Assembly (NCBI RefSeq): GCF_040438925.1
Contig: NZ_CP159258.1
Coordinates: 1,378,001 to 1,442,000, forward strand
DNA: 64,000 nt
Direction: 5' to 3'
DNA from: Pseudomonas sp. MYb327
GTDB lineage: Bacteria; Pseudomonadota; Gammaproteobacteria; Pseudomonadales; Pseudomonadaceae
Positions 17,946-26,864 of this stretch are shown in pieces (within the stretch, counting starts at the first letter, position 1; each line of letters starts with the position of its first letter). Made by a program: the position numbers and the translations under genes. The notes beneath the pieces were generated by a model, which did not search any database, was not told the origin of the DNA, and saw nothing but the letters and a program-made list of their open reading frames with translations.

Positions 17946-18947
17946 ATGTCGAACAACGGTTATGAATCCGGTCGTCTGAACCTGCCATTCGTGGGTCACT
18001 GCACCTTTGGCAAATCCCCGGTGTGCACCGATTGGGATGCCCTGGATGCCGACGTCGCAGTGCTCGGCGTACCCAACGACATGGGTACCCAGTGGCGCTC
18101 CGGCGCACGTTTCGGACCACGCGGGATTCGTGAGGCATCGACGCTGTTTTCCTTCGGCCATGCAGGCGCCTATGACCACGAAGACGACGTCATGTACCTC
18201 ACCGCTTCGGACCTGCGCATGGTCGACGTGGGTGATGCCGATATCGTCCACACCGACATGGAAACCAGTAACAAGAACACCGAATACGCCGTGCGCAAGA
18301 TCCTCGACGCCGGTGTGATGCCGGTGGTGCTCGGTGGCGATCACTCGGTACATGCCCCGGTGATCAAAGCTTTCGAAGGCCGAGGCCCGATCCACATCAT
18401 CCACTTCGATGCGCATCTGGACTTCGTCGACGAACGCCACGGCGTGCGTTACGGCCACGGCAACCCGCTGCGTCGCGCTTCGGAAATGAACCACATTGTC
18501 GGCATGACCCAGATGGGCATCCGCAACGTTTCGTCGTCCAACCGCGACGACTACGAAGCGGCCCACGAAGCCGGCTCGAAGATCCTTTCGGTGCGCGACG
18601 TACGCCGCCTCGGCGTCGAGGGCGTGCTGGCGCTGATCCCGCAGAACATCAACTACTACATCACCATCGACATCGACGGTTTCGACCCGTCCATCGCCCC
18701 CGGCACCGGCACCCCGAGCCATGGCGGTTTCCTCTACTACGAGGTGCTGGAAATCATCCAGGCCCTGGCCAAGCGCAGCAAAGGCAACATCGTCGGCATG
18801 GACCTGGTGGAGGTTGCACCGGTGTACGACCCGACCGGCATGACCTCGATCCTCGCCGCGCAACTGTTGCTCAACAGCATCGGTTTCATCTTCCACGAGC
18901 GCGGAAAAGTGCGGGCGGCCGCCGAGAGTGAAACCACGCCAGCCTGA
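17946..18947 (+). CDS. Ureohydrolase (agmatinase/guanidinobutyrase superfamily)
   Basis: A 333-residue Mn2+ (or Ni2+) amidinohydrolase that releases urea from a guanidino compound. The metal ligands are present: GGDHSVHAPV, HFDAHLDF and DIDGFDPSIAPGTGTP. I start at the ATG at 17946 with GGAGAGG before it; the ATG at 17931 lacks one. The active-site neighbourhood (FSFGHAGAYDHEDDV, GHGNPLRR) does not match the GbuA sequence as I recall it, so the substrate (agmatine, 4-guanidinobutyrate, guanidine or another) is open. It heads a row with aldehyde dehydrogenase (53-base gap), permease and GMC oxidoreductase. Confidence 0.85.
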   Translation: MSNNGYESGRLNLPFVGHCTFGKSPVCTDWDALDADVAVLGVPNDMGTQWRSGARFGPRGIREASTLFSFGHAGAYDHEDDVMYLTASDLRMVDVGDADIVHTDMETSNKNTEYAVRKILDAGVMPVVLGGDHSVHAPVIKAFEGRGPIHIIHFDAHLDFVDERHGVRYGHGNPLRRASEMNHIVGMTQMGIRNVSSSNRDDYEAAHEAGSKILSVRDVRRLGVEGVLALIPQNINYYITIDIDGFDPSIAPGTGTPSHGGFLYYEVLEIIQALAKRSKGNIVGMDLVEVAPVYDPTGMTSILAAQLLLNSIGFIFHERGKVRAAAESETTPA

Positions 18948-19000
18948 TATCGAAACCACTAAACCCGGCAGTGCCTGACTGCCAGGCAGAGAGAATAAAA

Positions 19001-20509
19001 ATGGACACGATCGTCAAGAGTTACCTGCAGAAATTCGGCGTCTCCGAAGCCACCCAGACCTTCCTCAGCAAGGTCCAGAAAATGTTCATCGGCGGCGCCT
19101 GGGTCGAGGCCAGCGACGGCCAGACTTCCGACGTCATTGAGCCGTCCACCGAAGGCCTGATCACGCGCATTCCCATGGGCACCACCGAAGACCTGGACCG
19201 CGCCGTGCAAGCGGCCCGCGCCCAGTTCGACGGCGGCGCCTGGCGCCAGGCCAAACCGGCGGAACGCGAGCGCATGATGCAGCGCCTGGCGGACCTGATC
19301 GAACAGAACGCTGCCGAACTGGCAGAAATCGAATCCATCGACATGGGCAAATCCGTCGCTTTCGCCAAGGACGTCGATATCCAGGGCACCGTCGATACCC
19401 TGCGTTACTTCGCCGGTTGGGCGACCAAGCTGCATGGCCGCACCGTCGAGCCGTCGCTGCCGGGCAATTACCTGGCCTACACCCGCAAGGAAGCGGTTGG
19501 CGTGGTTGGCGCCATCGTGCCGTGGAACTTCCCGCTGCAAACCATGGCCTGGAAGCTCGGCGCGGCGTTGGCCACCGGTTGCACCGTGGTGGTGAAACCC
19601 GCCGAACTGACCTCGTTGTCGGCCCTGCGTTTCGCTGAACTGGTGCAGGAAGCGGGCATCCCGGACGGCGTGATCAACATCGTCACCGGGCGCGGTAGCG
19701 TGGTCGGCGCGGCGATGGCCACGCACCCCGGCATCGACAAATTGACCTTCACCGGATCAACGCCCGTGGGCCGTACCGTCGGCCGTGCAGCGCTGGACGA
19801 AATGAAGCGACTAACCCTCGAACTCGGAGGAAAATCACCGGTAATCGTATTCGCCGATGCGGACATTCCGGCCGCAGCGCAAGCGGTCGCCAACGGCGTG
19901 TTCTTCAATTCGGGGCAAGTGTGCGACGCCGGTACGCGGGCCTATATTCATCGCAGCGTCTACGACGAATTCCTGCATGAACTGATCGCCTATACGCGCA
20001 CCCTGAAAATCGCTCCGGGTCTGGATCCGGACTGCTTCATCGGCCCGCTGGTCTCGGCCCTGCAAAAGCAACGCGTGACTGAGTACATCGAGACCGGCAA
20101 GCAGGAAGGCGCCGAGCTGGTGTATGGCGGCCAAGCGGTCGATGGCCCTGGCTTCTTCGTCGAGCCGACCATCTTCGCCCATTGCCGAAACGACATGCGC
20201 ATCGTCCAGGAAGAGATCTTCGGCCCGGTGCTGGTCACCGCAGCGTTCGACGATGAGGAGGAGGCCCTGGCCCTGGCCAATGACTCGGTCTACGGCCTGG
20301 CGGCGGCACTGTATTCCAATGACCTTGGAAAGGTGCACAGCCTGATTCCACGGTTGAAGGCCGGCTCGGTCTATGTCAACGCCCACGGCACCCTCGATCC
20401 GTCGATGCCGTTTGGTGGCTACAAACAATCCGGGTTCGGCAAAGACCTGGGCGCCGAGCAACTCGATTACCTGCTTGAGACCAAGGCAGTGTGGATCACG
20501 CTGCCCTGA
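19001..20509 (+). CDS. NAD(P)-dependent aldehyde dehydrogenase
   Basis: A 502-residue soluble ALDH. The catalytic Glu lies in LTLELGGKSP (about residue 272) and the catalytic Cys in FFNSGQVCDAGTR (about 306). The cofactor site GFTGSTPVGR-type sequence reads TFTGSTPVGRTVG, and the VPWNFPLQ motif is present. The residue after the catalytic Cys is Asp, where many betaine-aldehyde-type enzymes have another residue. It starts 53 bases after the ureohydrolase and is probably co-transcribed. A role oxidising an amino- or guanidino-aldehyde is inferred from its neighbours. Confidence 0.92.
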   Translation: MDTIVKSYLQKFGVSEATQTFLSKVQKMFIGGAWVEASDGQTSDVIEPSTEGLITRIPMGTTEDLDRAVQAARAQFDGGAWRQAKPAERERMMQRLADLIEQNAAELAEIESIDMGKSVAFAKDVDIQGTVDTLRYFAGWATKLHGRTVEPSLPGNYLAYTRKEAVGVVGAIVPWNFPLQTMAWKLGAALATGCTVVVKPAELTSLSALRFAELVQEAGIPDGVINIVTGRGSVVGAAMATHPGIDKLTFTGSTPVGRTVGRAALDEMKRLTLELGGKSPVIVFADADIPAAAQAVANGVFFNSGQVCDAGTRAYIHRSVYDEFLHELIAYTRTLKIAPGLDPDCFIGPLVSALQKQRVTEYIETGKQEGAELVYGGQAVDGPGFFVEPTIFAHCRNDMRIVQEEIFGPVLVTAAFDDEEEALALANDSVYGLAAALYSNDLGKVHSLIPRLKAGSVYVNAHGTLDPSMPFGGYKQSGFGKDLGAEQLDYLLETKAVWITLP

Positions 20510-20528
20510 ACAATGGCTGACCCCATCC

Positions 20529-20622
20529 TTTGTAGGCGCTGGCTTGCCAGCGATAGCGCACTGGCAGGCAACAAAGAAGTCGACTGACTTTGAGCCATCG
20601 CGAGCAAGCTTGCTCCTACAGG
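20529..20622. repeat. REPIN (GTAGGAG family, imperfect)
   Basis: Left core TTGTAGGCGCTGGCTTGCCA and right core GCGAGCAAGCTTGCTCCTAC, between the aldehyde dehydrogenase and permease genes. It may separate or attenuate transcription. Confidence 0.85.
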
Positions 20623-20735
20623 TTTTGCGCCATTGGCTTTTTTATCAATCGGGAACGGCAAGGATGCGCCCGGGAGTCGTTCACCCGAAACAACGCGGTT
20701 TTTTCGTCATGATCTTCCAACAATAAGAGTCCATC

Positions 20736-22304
20736 ATGAACACTAACGCCAAGTCCGCCCCGAGCGTGTCGGTCCTCGACGACCATAGCGTCGTGGAAAG
20801 CCATTCGATCGATTTCATCCCCGAGAACGAGCGCTCCGACAAGCTGTCGAGCCAGGGCCCGTTCTGGTTTCTCGGCAACTTCACCTTCTTCACCATGACC
20901 ATCGGCTTCGTCGGCCCAAGCGTCGGCCTGACCGCGCTCTGGACCACACTGGCCGGCACGCTGGGCATCATGTTCGGCACACTGTTCATGGCATTTCATG
21001 GTTCTCAGGGCCCACACCTGGGCCTGCCACAAATGATCCAGTCCCGCGCGCAGTTCGGCTATCGCGGGGTGATCCTGGTGCTGTTGGCGACGCTGTTTGT
21101 GTTCGCCGGTTTCAACATCGTCAACCTTGTGCTGATGATGCAGGGACTGCACACACTGTTCGGTTTCAACCCCGTCGTGATCGCGGTGGCTGTGACCATC
21201 CCGGCAGCGGTGCTGGCGATCCTTGGCCATGACTGGATGCACCGCGCCTTCAAATGGGCGCTGTACCTGTCGCTGCCGCTGTATGGCCTGGTAACCCTGG
21301 CGGTGCTGATGGGCTGGGTGCCGGATGCGGTGTTGCCGGCGCTCGCCGAAGGTGAAGTGGCCCCGGCGCCGCTAGGTTTCAACTGGACCGGTTTCATCGC
21401 CCAGTTCGCGGCGGCTGCCAGCTACAACATCGCTTATGCGCCGTACGTTTCGGATTACTCGCGTTATCTGCCGAAAAACACCTCCAGCGGCAAACTGATC
21501 GCGGTGGTGTTCCTCGGCGCCTCGTTGTCCGGCGCCTGGATGATTTCCGTCGGTGGCTGGCTGGCCGATCACCTGCATTCCACTGACGTGCTGGTGGCCC
21601 TCGGCCAAGTCGGCAACACCGTATCGCCGCTGATGGGCACGGCCGTGGTGGTGGTCACCATCCTGGCGTTCCTGCCGGTGATCGCGATGAACATCTACAG
21701 CGCCAAGCTGACCACGCTGACCTGCGTCGACTCGATCAAGCACATCGAACCCACCCGCAAGGCGCGGATCCTCGCCATCGCCTTCGTGATCCTGCTGCAA
21801 CTGGGTGTGGCCCTGAGCATCCAGAGTTCCGGCAAAGGCCTGTCGGTGCTCGGCATCTACCTGGTGGTGATGCTGTACTTCCTGGTGCCCTGGACCTCGG
21901 TCAACCTCACCGACTACTTCTTCGTGCGCAAGGGCCGCTACGCCATCCCGCACTTCTTCATGCCCCACGGCAACATCTACGGCAGCTGGGGCCTGCGTGG
22001 CATCGCCGCGTACGCCGTCGGCTTTATTTCGATGATTCCGTTCTTCTACATCTTCGACGGCGTCGAGCAGCGCGAAGTGTATGTCGGCCCACTGGCCAAG
22101 GCACTTGGCAGCATCGACATCGCCTGGCTGGTCGGGCTGATCGTCTCGGGCCTGGCGTACTACTGGCTCAGTCGCTCGATCGATCTCAAGGCCGAAGAAG
22201 TCGTCATCCAGCACATCGAAAAAACCTGTCCGCAGTACACCACTGGTGACTCATTGACCAAACCCTCGATGCCCGTTTTCAGCGAATCGGCGGTCCGGAG
22301 ATAA
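20736..22304 (+). CDS. NCS1-family permease (purine/cytosine permease type)
   Basis: A 522-residue inner-membrane transporter with about 12 hydrophobic helices. Landmarks of the nucleobase-cation-symport-1 family are GPFWFLGNFTFFTMTIGFVG in helix 1, SRAQFGYRGV, the helix 6 segment SYNIAYAPYVSDYSRYLP and PWTSVNLTDYFFVRKGRY. A cytosolic N-terminus of about 45 residues contains an acidic HSIDFIPENER stretch. NCS1 members carry cytosine, allantoin, hydantoins, thiamine or other small nitrogen compounds. Here it likely imports the substrate for the surrounding enzymes. The GMC oxidoreductase starts 3 bases after its stop. Confidence 0.88.
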   Translation: MNTNAKSAPSVSVLDDHSVVESHSIDFIPENERSDKLSSQGPFWFLGNFTFFTMTIGFVGPSVGLTALWTTLAGTLGIMFGTLFMAFHGSQGPHLGLPQMIQSRAQFGYRGVILVLLATLFVFAGFNIVNLVLMMQGLHTLFGFNPVVIAVAVTIPAAVLAILGHDWMHRAFKWALYLSLPLYGLVTLAVLMGWVPDAVLPALAEGEVAPAPLGFNWTGFIAQFAAAASYNIAYAPYVSDYSRYLPKNTSSGKLIAVVFLGASLSGAWMISVGGWLADHLHSTDVLVALGQVGNTVSPLMGTAVVVVTILAFLPVIAMNIYSAKLTTLTCVDSIKHIEPTRKARILAIAFVILLQLGVALSIQSSGKGLSVLGIYLVVMLYFLVPWTSVNLTDYFFVRKGRYAIPHFFMPHGNIYGSWGLRGIAAYAVGFISMIPFFYIFDGVEQREVYVGPLAKALGSIDIAWLVGLIVSGLAYYWLSRSIDLKAEEVVIQHIEKTCPQYTTGDSLTKPSMPVFSESAVRR

Positions 22305-22307
22305 ATC

Positions 22308-23996
22308 ATGGCAACGCAAAAATACGACTACATCATTATTGGCGCCGGCTCGGCAGGTTGTGTGTTGGCCAACCGCCTGAGCGAAAACCCGGCCAACTCG
22401 GTGCTGGTCCTGGAATTTGGCGGCAGCGACAAGAGTGTGGTGATCCAGATGCCGAGCGCGTTCTCGATCCCGATGAACACCAAGAAGTACAACTGGCGCT
22501 ACGAAACCGAGCCAGAGACTTACCTCAACAATCGCCGTATTCACTGCCCGCGCGGCAAGGTGTTAGGTGGCTCGTCGTCGATCAACGGCCTGGTCTACAT
22601 CCGTGGCCACGCTTATGACTTCGACGAGTGGGAATCCCTCGGTGCCCAGGGCTGGGGCTACAAGAATTGCCTGCCGTACTTCAAACGCGCCGAAAGCTAC
22701 GAATCGGGCGGTGACAGCTATCGCGGGCAAACCGGGCCGCTGCACACCACCAATGGCAACCACATGAAAAACCCGCTGTACGGGGCGTGGGTCGAAGCCG
22801 GTGCCGAAGCGGGTTACATCAAGACCGACGACTGCAACGGCTTTATGCAGGAAGGTTTCGGTGCGATGCACATGACCGTGAAAAACGGCGTGCGTTGTTC
22901 CACTGCCAACGCCTACCTGCGTCCGGCCATGGGTCGTCCGAACCTGACCGTGATTACCCACGCGATGACCCGCCAGATCATCCTTGAAGGCAAGCGTGCG
23001 GTGGGGGTCATGTATGACCACAATGGCCAGACTCACCAGGTCTATTGCAACAAGGAAGTGCTGATTTCGTCCGGGCCAATCGGCTCGCCGCACCTGCTGC
23101 AACGCTCCGGCATCGGCCCGGCCGACGTCCTGCGCAAGGCCGGGATCGGTGTGCGTCACGATCTGCCGGGAGTCGGGGAGAACCTGCAGGACCACGCCGA
23201 GGTGTACATCCAGTTTGGCTGCAAGGAACCGGTGACCCTCAACAGCAAAATGGACCCGCTGAGCAAATTGATGATCGGTTTGCGCTGGCTGCTGTTCAAG
23301 GACGGTCTGGGCGCCACCAACCACTTCGAGGCCGGTGGTTTCATTCGTTCCGACAAGGGCCTGCGCTGGCCGGACATTCAGTTCCACTTCCTGCCGGCAG
23401 CGATGCGTTACGACGGCAATAAACCGATCAAGGGCCACGGTTTCATGGTGCTCACCGGGCCGAACAAACCCAAGAGCCGCGGCTACGTGCACGTGCGTTC
23501 CGCCGACCCTTACGAGCACCCGGAAATTCGCTTCAATTACCTGCAACGGGAAGAGGACCGTGAAGGGTTCCGTCGCTGCATCCGCCTGACCCGCGAGATC
23601 ATCGGCCAGAAAGCCATGGACCGTTTCCGCGATGGCGAAATCGCCCCCGGCGCGCACCTGACCAGCGATGAAGACCTCGATGCGTTCGTGCGTGACAACC
23701 TGGAGAGCACCTATCACCCTTGCGGTTCGTGCCGCATGGGCGAGGACGACATGGCGGTGGTGGATTCCGAATTGCGTGTGCGCGGCATCGCCGGGCTACG
23801 GGTGATCGACTCCTCGGTGTTCCCGACCGAGCCGAACGGCAACCTCAACGCACCGACCATCATGCTCGCCGAGCGGGCGTCGGACCTGGTGCTCGGGTGC
23901 AATATGTTGCCGGCGCCGGAGGTGCCGGTGGGGTTGGTCGAGGATTGGGAAAACAGCCAGCGCAATGGATTGCCGGGTCGTAACGTACGCGTGTAA
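22308..23996 (+). CDS. GMC-family FAD oxidoreductase (choline dehydrogenase-like)
   Basis: A 562-residue FAD-dependent alcohol dehydrogenase. The N-terminal dinucleotide fold [20 protein letters not shown] is clear, with GMC signature 1 ([19 protein letters not shown]) and signature 2 ([20 protein letters not shown]). The catalytic His is in [12 protein letters not shown] and the FAD-contact segment [14 protein letters not shown] follows. GGAG precedes the ATG and the gene starts 3 bases after the permease stop, so translation is coupled. It resembles BetA, but no betB/betI neighbours are present; the adjacent aldehyde dehydrogenase suggests alcohol to aldehyde to acid. Confidence 0.92.
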   Translation: MATQKYDYIIIGAGSAGCVLANRLSENPANSVLVLEFGGSDKSVVIQMPSAFSIPMNTKKYNWRYETEPETYLNNRRIHCPRGKVLGGSSSINGLVYIRGHAYDFDEWESLGAQGWGYKNCLPYFKRAESYESGGDSYRGQTGPLHTTNGNHMKNPLYGAWVEAGAEAGYIKTDDCNGFMQEGFGAMHMTVKNGVRCSTANAYLRPAMGRPNLTVITHAMTRQIILEGKRAVGVMYDHNGQTHQVYCNKEVLISSGPIGSPHLLQRSGIGPADVLRKAGIGVRHDLPGVGENLQDHAEVYIQFGCKEPVTLNSKMDPLSKLMIGLRWLLFKDGLGATNHFEAGGFIRSDKGLRWPDIQFHFLPAAMRYDGNKPIKGHGFMVLTGPNKPKSRGYVHVRSADPYEHPEIRFNYLQREEDREGFRRCIRLTREIIGQKAMDRFRDGEIAPGAHLTSDEDLDAFVRDNLESTYHPCGSCRMGEDDMAVVDSELRVRGIAGLRVIDSSVFPTEPNGNLNAPTIMLAERASDLVLGCNMLPAPEVPVGLVEDWENSQRNGLPGRNVRV

Positions 23997-23999
23997 CCC

Positions 24000-24083
24000 T
24001 TGTAGGAGCTGGCTTGCCAGCGAAGCGGCCTGACGCACGGCGCAAGGTTTAAGATCCTATCGCCAGCAAGCCGGCTCCTACAG
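24000..24083. repeat. REPIN (GTAGGAG family)
   Basis: Inverted cores TTGTAGGAGCTGGCTTGCCA and CCAGCAAGCCGGCTCCTACA after the GMC oxidoreductase gene. Confidence 0.92.
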
Positions 24084-24169
24084 TTTCGAAGCCATCCCGC
24101 AGAATCGGGCTGTGTGCGGGTGATCTTTTGCTAGGCTGTAAAGCCTTGAGACCGCAATGGAGCACCCTC

Positions 24170-24628
24170 ATGGCTATTCAGGCCCTGCGCGCCGACGCTT
24201 CCCACATCGAAAAAATCGCCCCCTTGTTCGACGCCTATCGTGGCTTCTACGGCCAGCCATCGAACCTGCCGCAGTCCCGGGATTTCATCGCCGAACGCAT
24301 CGCTCGCGACGAATCAGTGATCTTCTTCGTCGAGGACCCCGTCGGTGAAACACTGGGTTTCGTGCAGATGTTCCCGACCTTTTCCTCCATCGACGCGCAC
24401 CGTACCTGGCTACTCGGCGACCTCTTCACCACGCCCGCTGCGCGGGGCAAAGGTGTCGGCACGCTGCTGATGAACACCGCCCGCGACTTTGCACGCTTGA
24501 TGGGCGCCAAGGGCATGACCCTGGAAACCGCCACCGATAACTTCAGTGCCCAGCGTTTGTACGAGTCACTGGGGTATGTGCGCGATCCGGGCTACTACAC
24601 CTATTGCCTGGATTTGCAGCAAGGCTAG
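24170..24628 (+). CDS. GNAT family N-acetyltransferase
   Basis: A 152-residue acetyltransferase. The acetyl-CoA loop is AARGKGVGTLLM (about residues 84-95) and motif B is AQRLYESLGYVRD. LLGDLFTTP is the strand before the loop. I chose the ATG at 24170 with GGAG upstream over the ATG 42 bases earlier. It is isolated between two REP elements, and the acceptor is unknown. It may be unrelated to the catabolic cluster before it. Confidence 0.87.
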   Translation: MAIQALRADASHIEKIAPLFDAYRGFYGQPSNLPQSRDFIAERIARDESVIFFVEDPVGETLGFVQMFPTFSSIDAHRTWLLGDLFTTPAARGKGVGTLLMNTARDFARLMGAKGMTLETATDNFSAQRLYESLGYVRDPGYYTYCLDLQQG

Positions 24629-24671
24629 GTGGTCTGGCTATCACTTTATTTCCCATGCAGGCTCGCTCCTC

Positions 24672-24698
24672 TGTAGGAGCTGGCTTGCCAGCGATCGC
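24672..24698. repeat. Single REP core (GTAGGAG family)
   Basis: A lone copy CTGTAGGAGCTGGCTTGCCA without an inverted partner. It is the last REP before a REP-free stretch of about 21 kb that contains the adhesin export cluster. Confidence 0.85.
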
Positions 24699-24767
24699 GT
24701 CCTCAGAACCGACCATTTTCTTCCAGGTGTATGCATTCCCCCTGTAAAAATGGCCGGCTCGACGAGG

Positions 24768-26864
24768 CTAAAAACCACTTTCGCGCATCAATACGGCGAG
24801 AAAGTGGGTCGCCACATCGCCCAGCACGCTCCGTCGTTCGCCTTCGATTTTCAGGTGGCCGCGGGTTTCACGCAGGCTTGGCAAAGGTTCGTCCAGCTGG
24901 ATCAGCACCTGGAACAGCGCGGCGCTCGGGACCATCGCATGCTCTTGTGATGCGGTCGGCACCGGACCACCAAAGTGAGACGACAGCATGCGGTGGGACA
25001 ACTGACTGGCGCGGGTACTGCCGATGGCCAGGACCCGGCCATTGAGCGGTGTGGTCTGGCCGTCGGGATAGAAACGCACAGGGTCACCGGTGACCAGTCG
25101 ATGCACCTGGTCCTGGGCCACGTAGGCGTCTACTTGCCAACTGCGCGGATCGATCAGGATGCCCAAAGATTCCTGGCGGCCGATCCACTGGCCGGTTTTC
25201 CAGTCCGGATTCACATCCAGCCACAGGCCGGCAAACGGGGTTTGCAGGTTGAGCCGGGCGATTTCCGAGCGGGCGGCCCGGGCTTCTTCGAATTGCACGT
25301 TGAGGCGTTGGCGGGTCACCGCATCTTCGGCCAGGCCGCCGGGGTCGGCCAGCAACCCGGAGAGCCGCGCTTCGTAGCTGCGGGCGTTGGCTTCGCTGCT
25401 TTGCAGGCGCGAAGCGATATCCGGCTCATCGAGCACCACCAGCACTTCGCCGGCCTTGACCTCGCCTTCGCCGTGAATCGATTGCAGTCGTGCGGGATAG
25501 GGGGCGTAGACCCGCAACTGGTGTTCGGCGCGGGCCACGCCGACGGCGTCGATCTGGGTGCGCCAGGGCATGGCCAGGCCGAGCAGGATCAGGCCCAGCA
25601 GCGCATAAAAGATCACTTTGCGCAAACGCGGAATAGCGGCGCGATGGGTCCACCAGTGACCCAGTTCGCGCATGACCGGCAGGGCAATAAACCAGGACAA
25701 TTCGACCATGAACAAGATGATCCCGAGCAACTTGAAAAAGAACAGGTAGACCGCAAGGGCGATGCCCAGGAACAGCACCAGTCGATACAGCCACGTGATG
25801 ATGGCGAAGGTCACCAGCAACCGGCGTTGGCCGGTCGGGAATGGCTCCGGCCACTCCTCCTGTAGACCCAGCAAGTTACGCCGCAGCGTGACCCGCGCCA
25901 GCGCCGAGGCGCGTTCGTGCAGGTTGGGGAAATCCAGCAGGTCAGAGAGGATGAAGTAGCCGTCGAAACGCATGAAGGGACTGGCGTTCAGCGCCAGGGA
26001 CAGCAGCCAACTGGTGGTCGCCAGGTACAGCAGGGCATTGCGCAGTGCGCCTGGATCACACAGCGCCCAACCCAGGGTCGAGAGCCCGGCCAAGGACAAC
26101 TCGGTGACAATTCCGGCCGAAGCGATGGCCAGCCGCTGCCGCGAGCGACTGAGTTTCCAGCTTTCGCCGGTGTCGGTGTAAAGCATCGGCCACAGCACCA
26201 CAAACGCAATGCCCATGTGACCGACACGTAAGCCCAGGCGCGTAGCTACCAGCGCGTGCCCCAGTTCGTGCAGGGTTTTGGCGACGATCAAGGCCAGGGC
26301 AAAACTGAACAGGCCTTCGGTGGAAAACGACTCGACCACGGCACTGGTGAAACTGTCCCACTGCTGCAGGACCAGAATCACCCCCAGCAAACTCAGGCTC
26401 ACCACCAGGATCGCGGTCAGCGGATGGAACAGCCAGCGCAGGGCATGCGCCAGGTATTGCAGCGGCTGTTGCGGGCGCAGCAACGGAATGCGAAAAAACA
26501 AATAGTGGTGCAGCCACCAGCGCCAGCTCAACCAACTGCCTTCGTTGTCCTTGGCTTGCAGACGCGTCAATGCCGCCGGGCCGGCGCGCAGTAATTGGTG
26601 CTGTTCGAGGAACTGTCGGAAGTCGAGGATTTGCTCCACGTCAGGTTTGAGCGCGGTGCCTTCGGCAATCTGCTCACTGATTTTTCGCGGTGACTGGCCC
26701 CAGCGCAACAGGCATTCGAATTCCAGCCAGCCGATGCGGTAGAAGCGATTGATCACCGTGTCCTGAATTACCCACGCCGGTTCGCCGCTACTGCCGTGGG
26801 CGGCTTCGCTCAAGCGCAGGTCCTCGCGCAGCGGGGGCAGGGGGATGTCGGCCGGATCAAGCAT
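24768..26864 (-). CDS. Fused M50 (site-2-type) metalloprotease/HlyD membrane protein
   Basis: A 698-residue multi-domain inner-membrane protein. Residues about 10-95 resemble a PqqD-like winged helix (WVIQDTVINRFYRIGWLEFE). A polytopic M50 domain follows, with the zinc motif KTLHELGHALVA (about 196-207) and a partner NASPFMRFDGYFILSDLLD near 298. After about six helices comes a HlyD-type region (about 420-690) with a biotinyl-lipoyl half (VYAPYPARLQSIHGEGEVKA), a coiled coil and a beta-barrel. The start overlaps the previous stop (TAATG). It is the last gene of the adhesin cluster; the usual ABC ATPase of type I secretion is absent and this may be its inner-membrane replacement. Confidence 0.85.
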   Translation of the reverse strand: MLDPADIPLPPLREDLRLSEAAHGSSGEPAWVIQDTVINRFYRIGWLEFECLLRWGQSPRKISEQIAEGTALKPDVEQILDFRQFLEQHQLLRAGPAALTRLQAKDNEGSWLSWRWWLHHYLFFRIPLLRPQQPLQYLAHALRWLFHPLTAILVVSLSLLGVILVLQQWDSFTSAVVESFSTEGLFSFALALIVAKTLHELGHALVATRLGLRVGHMGIAFVVLWPMLYTDTGESWKLSRSRQRLAIASAGIVTELSLAGLSTLGWALCDPGALRNALLYLATTSWLLSLALNASPFMRFDGYFILSDLLDFPNLHERASALARVTLRRNLLGLQEEWPEPFPTGQRRLLVTFAIITWLYRLVLFLGIALAVYLFFFKLLGIILFMVELSWFIALPVMRELGHWWTHRAAIPRLRKVIFYALLGLILLGLAMPWRTQIDAVGVARAEHQLRVYAPYPARLQSIHGEGEVKAGEVLVVLDEPDIASRLQSSEANARSYEARLSGLLADPGGLAEDAVTRQRLNVQFEEARAARSEIARLNLQTPFAGLWLDVNPDWKTGQWIGRQESLGILIDPRSWQVDAYVAQDQVHRLVTGDPVRFYPDGQTTPLNGRVLAIGSTRASQLSHRMLSSHFGGPVPTASQEHAMVPSAALFQVLIQLDEPLPSLRETRGHLKIEGERRSVLGDVATHFLAVLMRESGF

